DNA from: Bosea sp. 124
Lineage (GTDB): Bacteria > Pseudomonadota > Alphaproteobacteria > Rhizobiales > Beijerinckiaceae
DNA: 64,000 bases
Assembly: GCF_003046175.1 (NCBI RefSeq)
Contig: NZ_PZZM01000001.1
Location: 1,931,001 to 1,995,000, forward strand
Direction: 5' to 3'
The notes under the pieces were generated by a model. The model was given only the letters and a program-made list of their open reading frames with translations. It made no database searches and was not told the DNA's origin. Positions 16,703 through 25,711 of the stretch are shown here, in pieces. Position numbers and translations under genes: made by a program. Position 1 is the first letter of the stretch; each line of letters starts with the position of its first letter.

Positions 16703-18274
16703 TTGAAGCAAGGCGTGCCGGAAACCACCCAAAACGGGGACGATGAGTTCGCGATTCGGATCGAAGGTGTCTCGAAGGTCTATGGCCTTTGGTCCTCGCC
16801 CGGCGCGCGCCTCAACCATGTGATGCTGGAGATGGCCAAGAGCGTCGTTCCGGCCGGATCGGGCCTTGAGCGCCGCATCGATCGCAAGGTTGCCTCGATC
16901 TATCGCGAGTTCCCGGCGCTGCGCCCGATGTCCCTGGAAATCCGCAAGGGCGAGAGTTGGGGCTTTATCGGCGTCAACGGCAGCGGCAAATCGACCCTGC
17001 TTAAGATGATCTCGGGCAATCTGCGCCCGTCGAGCGGGCGCATCGAGGTCAATGGGCGCGTGGCCATCCTCGACTATTCCTCCGGTCTGCACGGCGATTT
17101 CACGGGTCGCGAGAACATTTTCCTGAAGGCGGCCGTGCTGGGGATGACCCGTCGCGACACCGAGGCGAAGCTGTCCTCGATCATCGATTTCGCCGATATC
17201 GGGGAGTTCATCGATCAGCCGGTCAAGACCTATTCGAGCGGCATGATGGCTCGACTGGGATTTGCCATCGTCGCCCATACCGAGGCCGACATCATCATTA
17301 CCGACGAGGCGCTGGCCGTCGGCGACGCCTTCTTCGTCCAGAAATGCATGGACTTCATCCGCGGCTTCCTCAAGCGCGGCACCTTTCTGTTCGTGTCCCA
17401 TTCCACGAACGACGTCATCTCGCTGTGCCAGAAGGCCGCCTGGCTGGACCATGGCCAGGTTCGCCGGATCGGGAGTGCCAGGGACGTTGCAGACGCGTAC
17501 CTGAATAGCCATGCGCTGGATCATTCAGAACGCTATCTTAAGAGCCAACAGCAGAGCGAAGCGGCAGCCAACCAGCAGGAACCCTCCGATGTCGAGCAGC
17601 CCGTATCTCCGCTGCCAGCGCCGGTCGCCCCCCGAGCAAGAAAGCACGTCAAGCTGAACGCAAGGCAGATCGCCCAGCTTCAAGATTACGTTGCTCCTGC
17701 TCTGTCGAACCGGCACCCGCAGCATCAGGCCGTCATTGCGATGGATGTGACTGCGAAACTTTCGCCGGAAGACATCATGAACAAAGGCCACGGGACCGGC
17801 GGGGCGAAGATCGTTTTCGTAAAGCTGCTCGATAATGAAGGGCGCATCCTTCCGTTCGTAATCGGCGGTGAAGAAGTCGCCCTGAGGATCGAATGCATTG
17901 CTGAACGGAAAATCGCGCGTCCCATCCTCGGCTTTCAACTACGCAACAACTTGGGCTTGACGTTATTTGCCAATAACACCGCCTCGGTTATGACCGATCG
18001 GGACCTCAGTGTCGAAGCCGGGCAGATTATGACGGTCGATATCGTCTTTGCGATGCCTCTGCTGCAGGTGGGCGATTATGTCGTACGCGTGGGCCTCGCT
18101 GATGGCGAGGAAGCCTCCAACGCACTTCTCGACATGCAACAGGAGGCTCTCCTCATCCAGTGTCGGACATCGGGTAGTCGGCATGGGCTCGTCAACCAAC
18201 CGCTCCTCAGTGTCGAATTTCGAGTCAGGGATGACGAAGGCGTAATCGCGATTCTAGAAGGAGATCCGACTTGA
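16703..18274 (+). CDS. wzt: Polysaccharide ABC exporter ATPase with C-terminal glycan-recognition domain (Wzt)
   Basis: A 523-residue protein. Residues 15-260 form the ATPase: Walker A GVNGSGKST at 90-98, signature TYSSGMMARLG, Walker B IIITDEALAVGD and the switch histidine in FVSHST. After a Ser/Glu/Pro-rich linker (about 275-325) comes a beta-rich domain of about 170 residues corresponding to Wzt_C, with KIVFVKLLDNEGRILPF and LGLTLFANNTAS. In known systems Wzt_C binds the modified non-reducing end of the finished glycan. The start is TTG; a GTG four codons later (16715) is equally possible. The stop overlaps the sulfotransferase start. Confidence 0.9.
   Translation: MKQGVPETTQNGDDEFAIRIEGVSKVYGLWSSPGARLNHVMLEMAKSVVPAGSGLERRIDRKVASIYREFPALRPMSLEIRKGESWGFIGVNGSGKSTLLKMISGNLRPSSGRIEVNGRVAILDYSSGLHGDFTGRENIFLKAAVLGMTRRDTEAKLSSIIDFADIGEFIDQPVKTYSSGMMARLGFAIVAHTEADIIITDEALAVGDAFFVQKCMDFIRGFLKRGTFLFVSHSTNDVISLCQKAAWLDHGQVRRIGSARDVADAYLNSHALDHSERYLKSQQQSEAAANQQEPSDVEQPVSPLPAPVAPRARKHVKLNARQIAQLQDYVAPALSNRHPQHQAVIAMDVTAKLSPEDIMNKGHGTGGAKIVFVKLLDNEGRILPFVIGGEEVALRIECIAERKIARPILGFQLRNNLGLTLFANNTASVMTDRDLSVEAGQIMTVDIVFAMPLLQVGDYVVRVGLADGEEASNALLDMQQEALLIQCRTSGSRHGLVNQPLLSVEFRVRDDEGVIAILEGDPT
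18256..18263 (+). promoter_or_regulatory. Ribosome-binding site deciding the TTG start of the sulfotransferase
   Basis: AGAAGGAG lies 7 bases before the TTG at 18271 and inside the end of wzt. It is one of the strongest Shine-Dalgarno matches in the operon, so the sulfotransferase is probably translated efficiently despite the weak start codon and in step with wzt. Confidence 0.6.
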
Positions 18275-19074
18275 CGGATTTCACAGAGGCAGCCAGGTCG
18301 CTGGACGGGTTGCTGTCGAGGGTTCTCCACTGCCCGATGGACACTGTTCCCAAGCTAGATGCGCGGCCGAAAATTCTGCTTGCCAGTGCTCCCAAGAGCG
18401 GATCAACCTGGCTCACTATGCTATTGTCTGAAAATTTCGAGCTCCCGGCGGTGCGCGGTTATCTAGAGGGCGGGCATAACGAGCAAGAGATCGATTTTAT
18501 ACAGTTTTCAAAGCAGATGGGAAATTCATGCCTTTTTGTACAACAGCATATCCGCGCGTCTGATCCAACGATCAGAATTTGCTTAGCCTTTAATACAAAA
18601 ATCGTCGTTCAGACCCGAAATTTATGCGACACGCTTGTATCGTTTCACGATCATATTTTGAACGAATCCGACATCGCTTCGATGTTTTTTGTCAAGACTG
18701 AATGGTTTTCTGAATTTACACACGAAAAGAGATTCGATTTCCTGATTGAGCACTGCCTTCCTTGGTATATCAACTTTCTAACTGGATGGCTGTCTGCGAG
18801 AAACCGTTATCCCTGCGAGATTCTCTTCGTCCGATACGAAGATCTGATCAACGATGTCGGTGGCGTTATTAGTCGGATATCACGATTTTCGGGGCTCGGC
18901 CAAGGCGTCGATGCGACGAAATATCGGCAGGTCACAGGCAATCTTCGCCTTAATGAAGGCCGAAGCGGGCGTGGGTCCGAAATGCTGACCCCTAATCAGC
19001 TAACGCGCATCGAGCGACTATTGAGCTATTATCCCAACGATTTGGGGTATGCGGAATTCGCTTTCGCCCGGTGA
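18271..19074 (+). CDS. PAPS-dependent sulfotransferase
   Basis: A 267-residue protein with the 5'-phosphosulfate loop ASAPKSGSTWL at about residues 39-48 and a 3'-phosphate region VVQTRNLCDTLVSFHDH, both typical of cytosolic sulfotransferases (Sulfotransfer_1). It would move sulfate from PAPS to a hydroxyl of a sugar. The start is TTG, overlapping the wzt stop (TTGA). A strong AGAAGGAG at 18256-18263, 7 bases upstream, supports it. The gene is visibly richer in A and T than the rest of the operon, suggesting later acquisition. cysD-cysNC next door make its donor. Confidence 0.88.
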   Translation: MTDFTEAARSLDGLLSRVLHCPMDTVPKLDARPKILLASAPKSGSTWLTMLLSENFELPAVRGYLEGGHNEQEIDFIQFSKQMGNSCLFVQQHIRASDPTIRICLAFNTKIVVQTRNLCDTLVSFHDHILNESDIASMFFVKTEWFSEFTHEKRFDFLIEHCLPWYINFLTGWLSARNRYPCEILFVRYEDLINDVGGVISRISRFSGLGQGVDATKYRQVTGNLRLNEGRSGRGSEMLTPNQLTRIERLLSYYPNDLGYAEFAFAR

Positions 19075-19092
19075 CAGAATAGTGCGGCGCGA

Positions 19093-19326
19093 TCAAACGC
19101 ACTGATTTTTGACGAGATAGTCGACTGCGGTGATCGCTAACTCCTCTGCGTGCGTTGTGTCCGTCTTGAACGTCAATTCGAGATTCTCAGGGGTTTCTTC
19201 GTCAACGACCGGTCGACCTATCGACTCTTTACCCAGACGAGACAGGGCGCGGGCCTCGATAGGGGCTGGCTTGTGGCGGCGCTGGCCGATGAACTGTCTG
19301 ATCTGATCGAGGACCAGTTCATCCAT
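19093..19326 (-). CDS. Small hypothetical protein, possibly acyl-carrier-protein-like
   Basis: A 77-residue ORF in the 330-base gap between the sulfotransferase and cysNC. The start region MDELVLDQIRQFIGQ and the end TAVDYLVKN resemble the first and last helices of acyl carrier proteins. GKESIGRPVVDE could hold the phosphopantetheine serine, though the usual DSL is ESI and the middle part fits poorly. It may be a diverged or decaying carrier protein, or a chance ORF. A plus-strand ORF of similar length overlaps it and looks less protein-like. Its stop lies 18 bases from the sulfotransferase end. Confidence 0.35.
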   Translation of the reverse strand: MDELVLDQIRQFIGQRRHKPAPIEARALSRLGKESIGRPVVDEETPENLELTFKTDTTHAEELAITAVDYLVKNQCV

Positions 19327-19403
19327 CGCGAGAACCTGCTGGCGCTCTGCCTGACGCTGCTCCCAGGATAATGAACGTCGCGATCGCCGAATCGACAGGC
19401 CGA

Positions 19404-21305
19404 TCAGGCGATGATGCCCTTCTGCTTCAGGTAGGCGATGATCTCTTCGACGGCCTCTTCAGGCGCCCGACCGACCGTCGTCACGCGGATCTCCGACTGT
19501 TCCGGCCGCTCATAGGGGCTATGAACGCCGGTGAAGTCTTCAATCTCGCCGGCGCGCGCCTTCCGGTAGAGACCCTTCGGGTCGCGCGCTTCCGCGACGT
19601 CGAGCGGTGTATCGACGAAGACTTCGATGAACTCGCCGGGCTCGAACAGGGACCGCGCGGCCTCGCGGTCGGCGCCATAAGGTGAGATCAGCGCCGTCAG
19701 GACGACGAGGCCGGCATCGACGAAAAGCCGTGCGACCTCGGCAACGCGCCGGATGTTCTCGACACGATCGGCTTCGCTGAAACCGAGGTCGCGGTTGAGA
19801 CCGTGGCGGACATTGTCGCCGTCGATCAGATAGGTGTGGTGGCCGAGCGAGAAGAGTCGGCGCTCAAGCAGGTTCGCGATCGTCGATTTCCCGGAGCCCG
19901 ACAGCCCGGTGAACCAGATCACGGCGGGAGGCTGGTTCAACGCATTGGCTCGCAATTCCTTCGTCAAGTCGACCGCCTGCCAGTGCACGTTGCGGCCCTG
20001 CGACAATGCGCCGTGGACCATGCCCGCGCCGACCGTCGCATTGCTCAGTCTGTCGATGACGATGAAGCTGCCCATCGCCGGGATGTCGGCATAGCGATCG
20101 AACACGATCGGCCGGCTGAAATGAAGATGGACGAAGCCGATATCGTTGTTGGAGAGTTCCTTGGCGGCGAGAGGCTGCCGCGTTTCGACGTCAACGAGAT
20201 GGATGATCTCCGTGACCGAGCCCTCGAGCGTCTGGGTGCCGATCTTGAAGACGTAGGATCGTCCCGGGACAAGCTTGGACTCGTGCATCCAGATCAGATG
20301 CGCCGTGATCTGCTCCGAAACCTCCGGCACGGCGTGGACATGCGACAGAACGTCGCCGCGTGCGATATCGAGTTCGCGATCGAGCCTGACCGTCACAGCC
20401 TCGCCCGCCTCGGCACTGTCCTGCTCGCCGCCGAGGCCCAGGATCGCACTGACCGTTGCCGTCGTTCCAGAGGGGGCCACGGCGATCTGATCGCCGATCG
20501 TCAGCCTGCCACTGGCGAGCGTTCCAGCATAGCCGCGGAAGTCCGCATCGGGCCGAATGACGAGTTGGACCGGCAGGCGCAGGGGGGCCTGCGCGGTGGG
20601 GCCGCCAACATCGATCTCCTCGAGATGCTCGAGGAGCGTCGGGCCGCGGTACCAGCCGAGCCTCGCGCTGCGCTCCACGATGTTGTCGCCATGGCGCGCG
20701 CTGATCGGAATGGCCTGCACGGAGGAAAAGCCAAGCTTCGCCGAGAAGGCGGCGTATTCCGCCTCGATCCTATCGAACACCGACCGATCGAAATCGACGA
20801 GATCGATCTTGTTGACGGCCAGGACGACATGCCGGATGCCGAGCAGCGAAGCGATACAGGAGTGCCGGCAGGTCTGGGACAGAATGCCTTTGCGGGCATC
20901 GACGAGGATGACCGCGAGATCGGCCGTCGATGCTCCCGTCGCCATGTTGCGGGTATATTGCTCATGGCCTGGCGTGTCGGCGACGCGGAAACGGCGCCTG
21001 GACGTCGCGAAGGAGCGGTAGCACACGTCGATCGTGATGCCCTGCTCGCGCTCGGCCTCCAGCCCGTCGAGCAGCAGGGCGAAATCGAGCGTCGAACCCT
21101 CGCTGCCGTGCCGCAGCGAGTCGCGTTCGAGCGCGGCGAACTGATCGTCGAGCAGAAAGCCCGTGTCGAACAGCAGCCGGCCGATCAGCGTCGATTTCCC
21201 GTCATCGACGCTGCCGCAGGTCAGGAACCGCAGCAATGGCGCCTGTCTTTGCTGCGAACCGCCGGCATAGGTCGCGTCGGCGGGCGCATGGCCCATCCTC
21301 ATCAA
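19404..21305 (-). CDS. cysNC: Bifunctional sulfate adenylyltransferase subunit 1 / adenylylsulfate kinase (CysNC, NodQ-like)
   Basis: A 633-residue two-domain enzyme. The N-terminal GTPase part has [15 protein letters not shown] (G1), [18 protein letters not shown] (G3) and NKIDLVDF (G4), as in CysN. The C-terminal 180 residues are an APS kinase with P-loop GLSGSGKST and [16 protein letters not shown]. CysN with CysD makes APS from sulfate and ATP using GTP. The kinase part phosphorylates APS to PAPS. It overlaps cysD by 4 bases. No cysH, cysI or cysG is near, so the pair looks devoted to PAPS for sulfation rather than assimilation, comparable to nodPQ (inference). Confidence 0.95.
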   Translation of the reverse strand: MMRMGHAPADATYAGGSQQRQAPLLRFLTCGSVDDGKSTLIGRLLFDTGFLLDDQFAALERDSLRHGSEGSTLDFALLLDGLEAEREQGITIDVCYRSFATSRRRFRVADTPGHEQYTRNMATGASTADLAVILVDARKGILSQTCRHSCIASLLGIRHVVLAVNKIDLVDFDRSVFDRIEAEYAAFSAKLGFSSVQAIPISARHGDNIVERSARLGWYRGPTLLEHLEEIDVGGPTAQAPLRLPVQLVIRPDADFRGYAGTLASGRLTIGDQIAVAPSGTTATVSAILGLGGEQDSAEAGEAVTVRLDRELDIARGDVLSHVHAVPEVSEQITAHLIWMHESKLVPGRSYVFKIGTQTLEGSVTEIIHLVDVETRQPLAAKELSNNDIGFVHLHFSRPIVFDRYADIPAMGSFIVIDRLSNATVGAGMVHGALSQGRNVHWQAVDLTKELRANALNQPPAVIWFTGLSGSGKSTIANLLERRLFSLGHHTYLIDGDNVRHGLNRDLGFSEADRVENIRRVAEVARLFVDAGLVVLTALISPYGADREAARSLFEPGEFIEVFVDTPLDVAEARDPKGLYRKARAGEIEDFTGVHSPYERPEQSEIRVTTVGRAPEEAVEEIIAYLKQKGIIA

Positions 21306-22219
21306 AAGTAACCTTCGCGTTTTTTTCGTTCCATCGAGCCGGACTGATCGTGATCGATGACCCTGCCGGCGCGCTCCGACTGGCGAAACCCGTTCAACTC
21401 CCTGACGATGGCGGCAGCACTAGTCGCCTTCGACGCAATCGCCGCTGTCAGGGGGTAGCAGCCAAGTGTGCGGAAGCGCACGCTCTCACGCCGGGACTGC
21501 TCTCCCGGAGCGAGAGGAAATCGATCGTCATCGACCATGATCAGGTGTCCGGCGCGCGTGACGACCGGCCGTTCGGCTGCGAAATAGAGCGGGACGATCC
21601 CGATCCGCTCGCGCTCGATATAGGCCCATACGTCCGCCTCGGTCCAATTGGCGATGGGAAACACCCTTACCGATTCGCCAGTCCGGATGCGGGTGTTGTA
21701 CAGGTTCCACAGTTCCGGCCGCTGGTTGCGCGGATCCCATGCATGGCTCGCGCTGCGGACCGAGAAGATGCGCTCCTTGGCCCGGCTCTTCTCCTCGTCG
21801 CGCCGCGCACCGCCGAATGCGGCGTCGAAACCGTGCCGGTCAAGCGCCTGCTTCAGCGCCTCGGTCTTCATGACCCGGGTATAGGTCGATGCGTCGTGGC
21901 TGAAGGGCGTGATCCCGAGCGCAAGCCCTTCCTCATTCCTGTGGACAATGAGGTCCATTCCGGACTGCGCGGCCACCTCGTCCCGGAAACGGATCATCTC
22001 GCCGAACTTCCACGTCGTGTCGACATGGAGCAGCGGGAACGGCGGCGGAGCCGGGTAGAAGGCCTTGCGTGCCAGATGCAGCATGACCGACGAATCCTTG
22101 CCGATCGAATAGAGCATCACCGGTGCGCGGAATTCGGCCGCGACCTCCCGCATGATGTGGATCGCTTCCGCTTCGAGCACATCGAGATGGGTTCTTGTGT
22201 TGGATCCGGGGATCGTCAT
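21302..22219 (-). CDS. cysD: Sulfate adenylyltransferase subunit 2
   Basis: A 305-residue PP-loop ATPase, normal for CysD. The pyrophosphatase-type motif [20 protein letters not shown] and the later [18 protein letters not shown] are family signatures. With CysN it adenylates sulfate. It is the first gene of the cysD-cysNC pair. The 233-base region upstream (22220-22452) presumably holds its promoter, but I see no clear sigma-70 elements or known riboswitch there. Confidence 0.95.
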   Translation of the reverse strand: MTIPGSNTRTHLDVLEAEAIHIMREVAAEFRAPVMLYSIGKDSSVMLHLARKAFYPAPPPFPLLHVDTTWKFGEMIRFRDEVAAQSGMDLIVHRNEEGLALGITPFSHDASTYTRVMKTEALKQALDRHGFDAAFGGARRDEEKSRAKERIFSVRSASHAWDPRNQRPELWNLYNTRIRTGESVRVFPIANWTEADVWAYIERERIGIVPLYFAAERPVVTRAGHLIMVDDDRFPLAPGEQSRRESVRFRTLGCYPLTAAIASKATSAAAIVRELNGFRQSERAGRVIDHDQSGSMERKKREGYF

Positions 22220-22452
22220 CGTCCTGCTGCAAGCGCATGGGCGCGGAGCACGGGGCGACTCACCCGCCGTCCACTACGCGCATTCACGGTAAGGCGCGCT
22301 TATAGGGTGGCCCCGCCTCTTGCAGAAGATGTAATTTTGCTCCGTCTGACCCGCGTGAAGAGCGGAGGAGGTCTGGTTCGGGCGTGATCGTCGACACAGA
22401 GTGAGAGCATGGCTTCAGCGAAAAGCTGGTTCCTCCATTTTCACGGAATGCC

Positions 22453-24081
22453 CTAGCGATAGGGAGCGAGCGCCGGGGGTTTGTGGTCCGCAACCAGCCC
22501 GCTGGTCGGGCCCGACCAGCCCGAGGCGAGCTGCGCGGCGGTGCCGTCAGCCATCAGCGCATAGAGCTTCAGGGGTTCACGCTGCTGCGTGACATCGACG
22601 GGTGCGATCAGCGTGAAGCTTGAGGGAAACGCACCGCTGGCGATGTTCTGCTCGATATCGACGCGCCGCCCAACCGGCTCGCTGCGCGCGACGATCCTGT
22701 TCCCGACCGTTGCGACGATCGCCTGCACGGGCTTGTTGGCGGCCTGGTCGGCGGCCCAGCCGGTCACCGTGATCCCAACCGGGCCAGGTGACGCCGATTC
22801 GATCGCCCCTGCGAAACGGGAGACGATGGGATGGTGGGTCGATTCGATCAGCAGCCCGTCGGCCTCGGCGGTTCCGATCTCGGCAATCGTGAAATAGGCC
22901 GCACGCAGCTCCGCGATGCGCGCGGCTCCTCCACCGGCGAGATCGCCGCGCGCGTTCTCGAACGTCAGTGCGAAGGGCAGATTGCGCTTGGTCCAGGCCC
23001 GGATGGCTTCGCGGCGCTGCGCGACATGTTCCTTCACATTGTCTGGGGTGAGCCGCACCATGAAGTTCGGCGGCGTGCCTGGCTCCGCGCGGCCCAGCAG
23101 CGCCAGTTGCATGGCTTTGCCGACCTCCAGCGAGAAATGGATCGGGTCGTTCCAGTAGGCCATCCGGCTGGCGGGCGGTTCCTTGCTCCAGGCGTTGGCT
23201 TGGGCGAAGCTGTAGACGTCCGCCTTCGCGGTCAGGCGCGTCAGCCATTCCTCGACCAGGCCCCAGGCATCGACGGTGTCGATGTAGTAGTCGAAATAGG
23301 CGTGGTTGGGTGTCGCGAGGAAGGTCAGCGCGATGTTGCGGCGTTTTGCGGTCTCGATAATCTGATCGACCGATGCGAATGCGGCATCGCTGAGAGTGAG
23401 CGTGCGGGTGCGACGGAAGATGTCCCACATCCCAGCGGGAAACGCGCTGAAGGTGCCGCTGGGATCATGTCCGGCGGGATAGAAGAAGTAGCCGCCGGGC
23501 CGAACCTCATAGACCGAGCGGCGATCGAAGCGGTTGTGTGCGACCGTTGCCAAGCTGTCAATTACGGCATTGCCGCTGAACGTCAGCGAGAAAACATCCC
23601 GCAGCAGATGCCATGCCGGCATTGGGTCCGCAGTCTGGCCCTGACCAAGAAAATTATAGAGATAGATTTCGACAAAGGCGTTCTCGATACTCGGTGCGAT
23701 CCGGCCGTAGAGATCCAGATACGCGACGTTCATGCCGAGCGAGACGGCGGGCACCGAGGCATTGTAGGCGGGTGCAAATCGGCTGCCGTCGAGCACCGAG
23801 GGATCGATCGACTGATGGATGCGCGAGGTACCGAGGACGACCGTCTTCGGCTGCTTCTGCCAGACCTCGATCGGCTTGATCAGCCGGTCGATATCCTTGC
23901 GCTTCGGCTTGATCGCGTTGAATCCGGAAAGCGACACTCCCAGCGGGGAGATGCCGTAGGGGTCGACGACGGTGACGAGCCCGACGACGAGAGCCGCAGC
24001 GCCGACGCAGCCGCCAAGCAGCCAGCGCAGGAAACCGGGCGCGACCCCCTCAGAACTGGAAGTAGAGGAAGGGGCTGACAC
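22453..24081 (-). CDS. AlgJ/AlgX-like SGNH-type protein with extra C-terminal domain
   Basis: A 542-residue protein with one N-terminal membrane span (LLGGCVGAAALVVGLVTVVD). The periplasmic part carries TVVLGTSRIHQSIDP, with the likely nucleophilic serine, and NDPIHFSLEVGKAM, with the likely Asp-His pair, as in AlgJ/AlgX-type acetyl-handling proteins. The last 140 or so residues (GITVTGWAADQ to ALMADGTAAQL) look like a beta-sandwich found in other polysaccharide proteins. It overlaps the upstream MBOAT gene by 32 bases, so the two probably O-acetylate a glycan together. A clear paralogue without the extension lies at 32128-33297. Confidence 0.75.
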   Translation of the reverse strand: MSAPSSTSSSEGVAPGFLRWLLGGCVGAAALVVGLVTVVDPYGISPLGVSLSGFNAIKPKRKDIDRLIKPIEVWQKQPKTVVLGTSRIHQSIDPSVLDGSRFAPAYNASVPAVSLGMNVAYLDLYGRIAPSIENAFVEIYLYNFLGQGQTADPMPAWHLLRDVFSLTFSGNAVIDSLATVAHNRFDRRSVYEVRPGGYFFYPAGHDPSGTFSAFPAGMWDIFRRTRTLTLSDAAFASVDQIIETAKRRNIALTFLATPNHAYFDYYIDTVDAWGLVEEWLTRLTAKADVYSFAQANAWSKEPPASRMAYWNDPIHFSLEVGKAMQLALLGRAEPGTPPNFMVRLTPDNVKEHVAQRREAIRAWTKRNLPFALTFENARGDLAGGGAARIAELRAAYFTIAEIGTAEADGLLIESTHHPIVSRFAGAIESASPGPVGITVTGWAADQAANKPVQAIVATVGNRIVARSEPVGRRVDIEQNIASGAFPSSFTLIAPVDVTQQREPLKLYALMADGTAAQLASGWSGPTSGLVADHKPPALAPYR

Positions 24082-25627
24082 GGGCCAATCCGAGCACTGA
24101 AACGACGAACATGAAGCCGAGCAACACGGCCTGCGCCGGACCGAGCCGCGACAGGATACCGGTACCGCCCTGAAGCCGCTCGTCGATCCCGATCGCTGGC
24201 TCGAAGCGGCCGAGCAGGCGATAGGTGTTGGGCATGAGGAAGGTCAGCGCCGTGACGAGTGCCAGCAGCAGCCCCACCGGCTTCGCCATCGTCGCGAGAT
24301 AGTTCGGCGGCAGGACTGGCGGCCAGAGTTCGCGCGGCGTGAACCAGGTATCGAAGGCGCCGAAAATTCCGACATACTGCGCTGTGACGAAGGCCTTGAA
24401 AGAAACCAGTGCTCCCGGGCCGGGCATGAGGAAACCCAGCATCGTCGTCGCCTGCGACAGACCCGGCGAGCGGAACGGCACCCAGGCCAGCGTCACCAGC
24501 AGGAAGGTCAGGAAAACGAAGAAAATTCGCGCCGGAGCGCCCCTGAGCCAGCGGGACTGCGAGAGCGGTATCGCGGCCCAGGCGTGGTTGATCGCGAGCA
24601 TCAGGCCGTGCAGCACGCCCCAGACGGCGAAGGTCCAGTTGGCGCCGTGCCAGAGGCCACCGAGCAGCATGACCAGTCCCAGATGGAGATAGCGCCGCAG
24701 CGGGCCGTGCCGGTTCCCGCCGAGCGGGATGTAGAGATAGTCGCGCAGGAACCGCGACAGCGTGATGTGCCAGCGCCGCCAGAATTCCACGATGGACGCG
24801 GATTTGTAGGGCGAGAGGAAGTTGACCGGCAGCCTGATGCCGAACATCCGCCCCAGCCCGACAGCCATCTCGGAGTATCCCGAGAAATCGTAGTAGAGCT
24901 GGAAGGAATAGCTCAGCACGGCCACCCATGCCGAGGCGAAGTCGAGCGTCTGCCCCGCCGCGACCGCAGCATAGCCGGCGTCGGCGTAGACGGCGAGCGT
25001 GTCGGCGATCACCACCTTCTTGAACAGGCCGATGATGAAGATGCTGCAGCCGATGGCGAAGTCGCGGCTGAAGTCACGGCGCGGTGCCTCCTTGAGCTGG
25101 GGCATCACCTCGGCATGGTGGACGATCGGGCCCGCGATGAGCTGCGGAAAGAAGGTCACGAAGAAGCAGTAGTTCAGGACCGAGAAGTCCTTGACCTTGC
25201 CGCGATAGGCATCGACCAGGAAGGCGATCTTCTGGAAGGTGATGAAGGAGATACCGATCGGCAGCAGAATCTGCGGCAGCGTCCAGTTGGACCCGAAAGC
25301 CGTGTTCACGTTGCTGACGAAAAAGTTGGCATATTTGAAGTAGCCGAGCAGCGCCAGATTGAAGGCGAGGCCGGCGATCAGCACCAGGCGGGACTTCTTG
25401 CCTTCGCCCGGCATTGCCATCAGGATCTTGCCGAAGATCAGGTTGGCGATGATCGAGGTGAGGATCAGGAGCAGGAACTCCGCCTTCCACCATCCGTAAA
25501 AGAACAGCGACGCGGCCGTGAGCCAAACGATCGCCCAGTTCAGGTTCTCCAGCCGGCGCAACAGCGCAAAGCCCACCAGCACGACCGGCAGGAAGGCAAA
25601 GATAAAGACGTAGGAGTTGAACAGCAT
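24050..25627 (-). CDS. MBOAT-family O-acyltransferase (AlgI-like)
   Basis: A multi-spanning membrane protein of 525 residues counted from MLFNSYVFIFAFLPVVL, the usual AlgI-type start. The open frame extends 21 codons further, but those residues are not hydrophobic or family-like. GGLWHGANWTFAVWGVLHG contains the conserved MBOAT histidine. AlgI-like proteins pass acetyl groups across the inner membrane to periplasmic acetyltransferases. The partner is the overlapping AlgJ-like gene downstream. The target is probably one of the two glycans made in this region. Confidence 0.9.
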   Translation of the reverse strand: MLFNSYVFIFAFLPVVLVGFALLRRLENLNWAIVWLTAASLFFYGWWKAEFLLLILTSIIANLIFGKILMAMPGEGKKSRLVLIAGLAFNLALLGYFKYANFFVSNVNTAFGSNWTLPQILLPIGISFITFQKIAFLVDAYRGKVKDFSVLNYCFFVTFFPQLIAGPIVHHAEVMPQLKEAPRRDFSRDFAIGCSIFIIGLFKKVVIADTLAVYADAGYAAVAAGQTLDFASAWVAVLSYSFQLYYDFSGYSEMAVGLGRMFGIRLPVNFLSPYKSASIVEFWRRWHITLSRFLRDYLYIPLGGNRHGPLRRYLHLGLVMLLGGLWHGANWTFAVWGVLHGLMLAINHAWAAIPLSQSRWLRGAPARIFFVFLTFLLVTLAWVPFRSPGLSQATTMLGFLMPGPGALVSFKAFVTAQYVGIFGAFDTWFTPRELWPPVLPPNYLATMAKPVGLLLALVTALTFLMPNTYRLLGRFEPAIGIDERLQGGTGILSRLGPAQAVLLGFMFVVSVLGLARVSPFLYFQF

Positions 25628-25711
25628 CGGATCGAAATCAGGCCGGAGGGAGTGAAGGGGGCCGATCGTGAGTGTCGGCCGGAGGCGCATGCTGCACCCC
25701 CAACCGTTCCA

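Noticed and set aside
15920..17524. 534-codon minus-strand ORF over wzm and wzt
   Set aside because: The real exporter genes have all expected motifs; the antisense text is Asp/His/Gln-rich without any fold signature.
19150..19371. 73-codon plus-strand ORF in the sulfotransferase-cysNC gap
   Set aside because: It overlaps the minus-strand carrier-protein-like ORF and lacks a ribosome-binding site; the minus-strand reading looks better, though neither is certain.
19803..21311. 502-codon plus-strand ORF over cysNC
   Set aside because: It is the complement of a clearly identified enzyme, so is a shadow.
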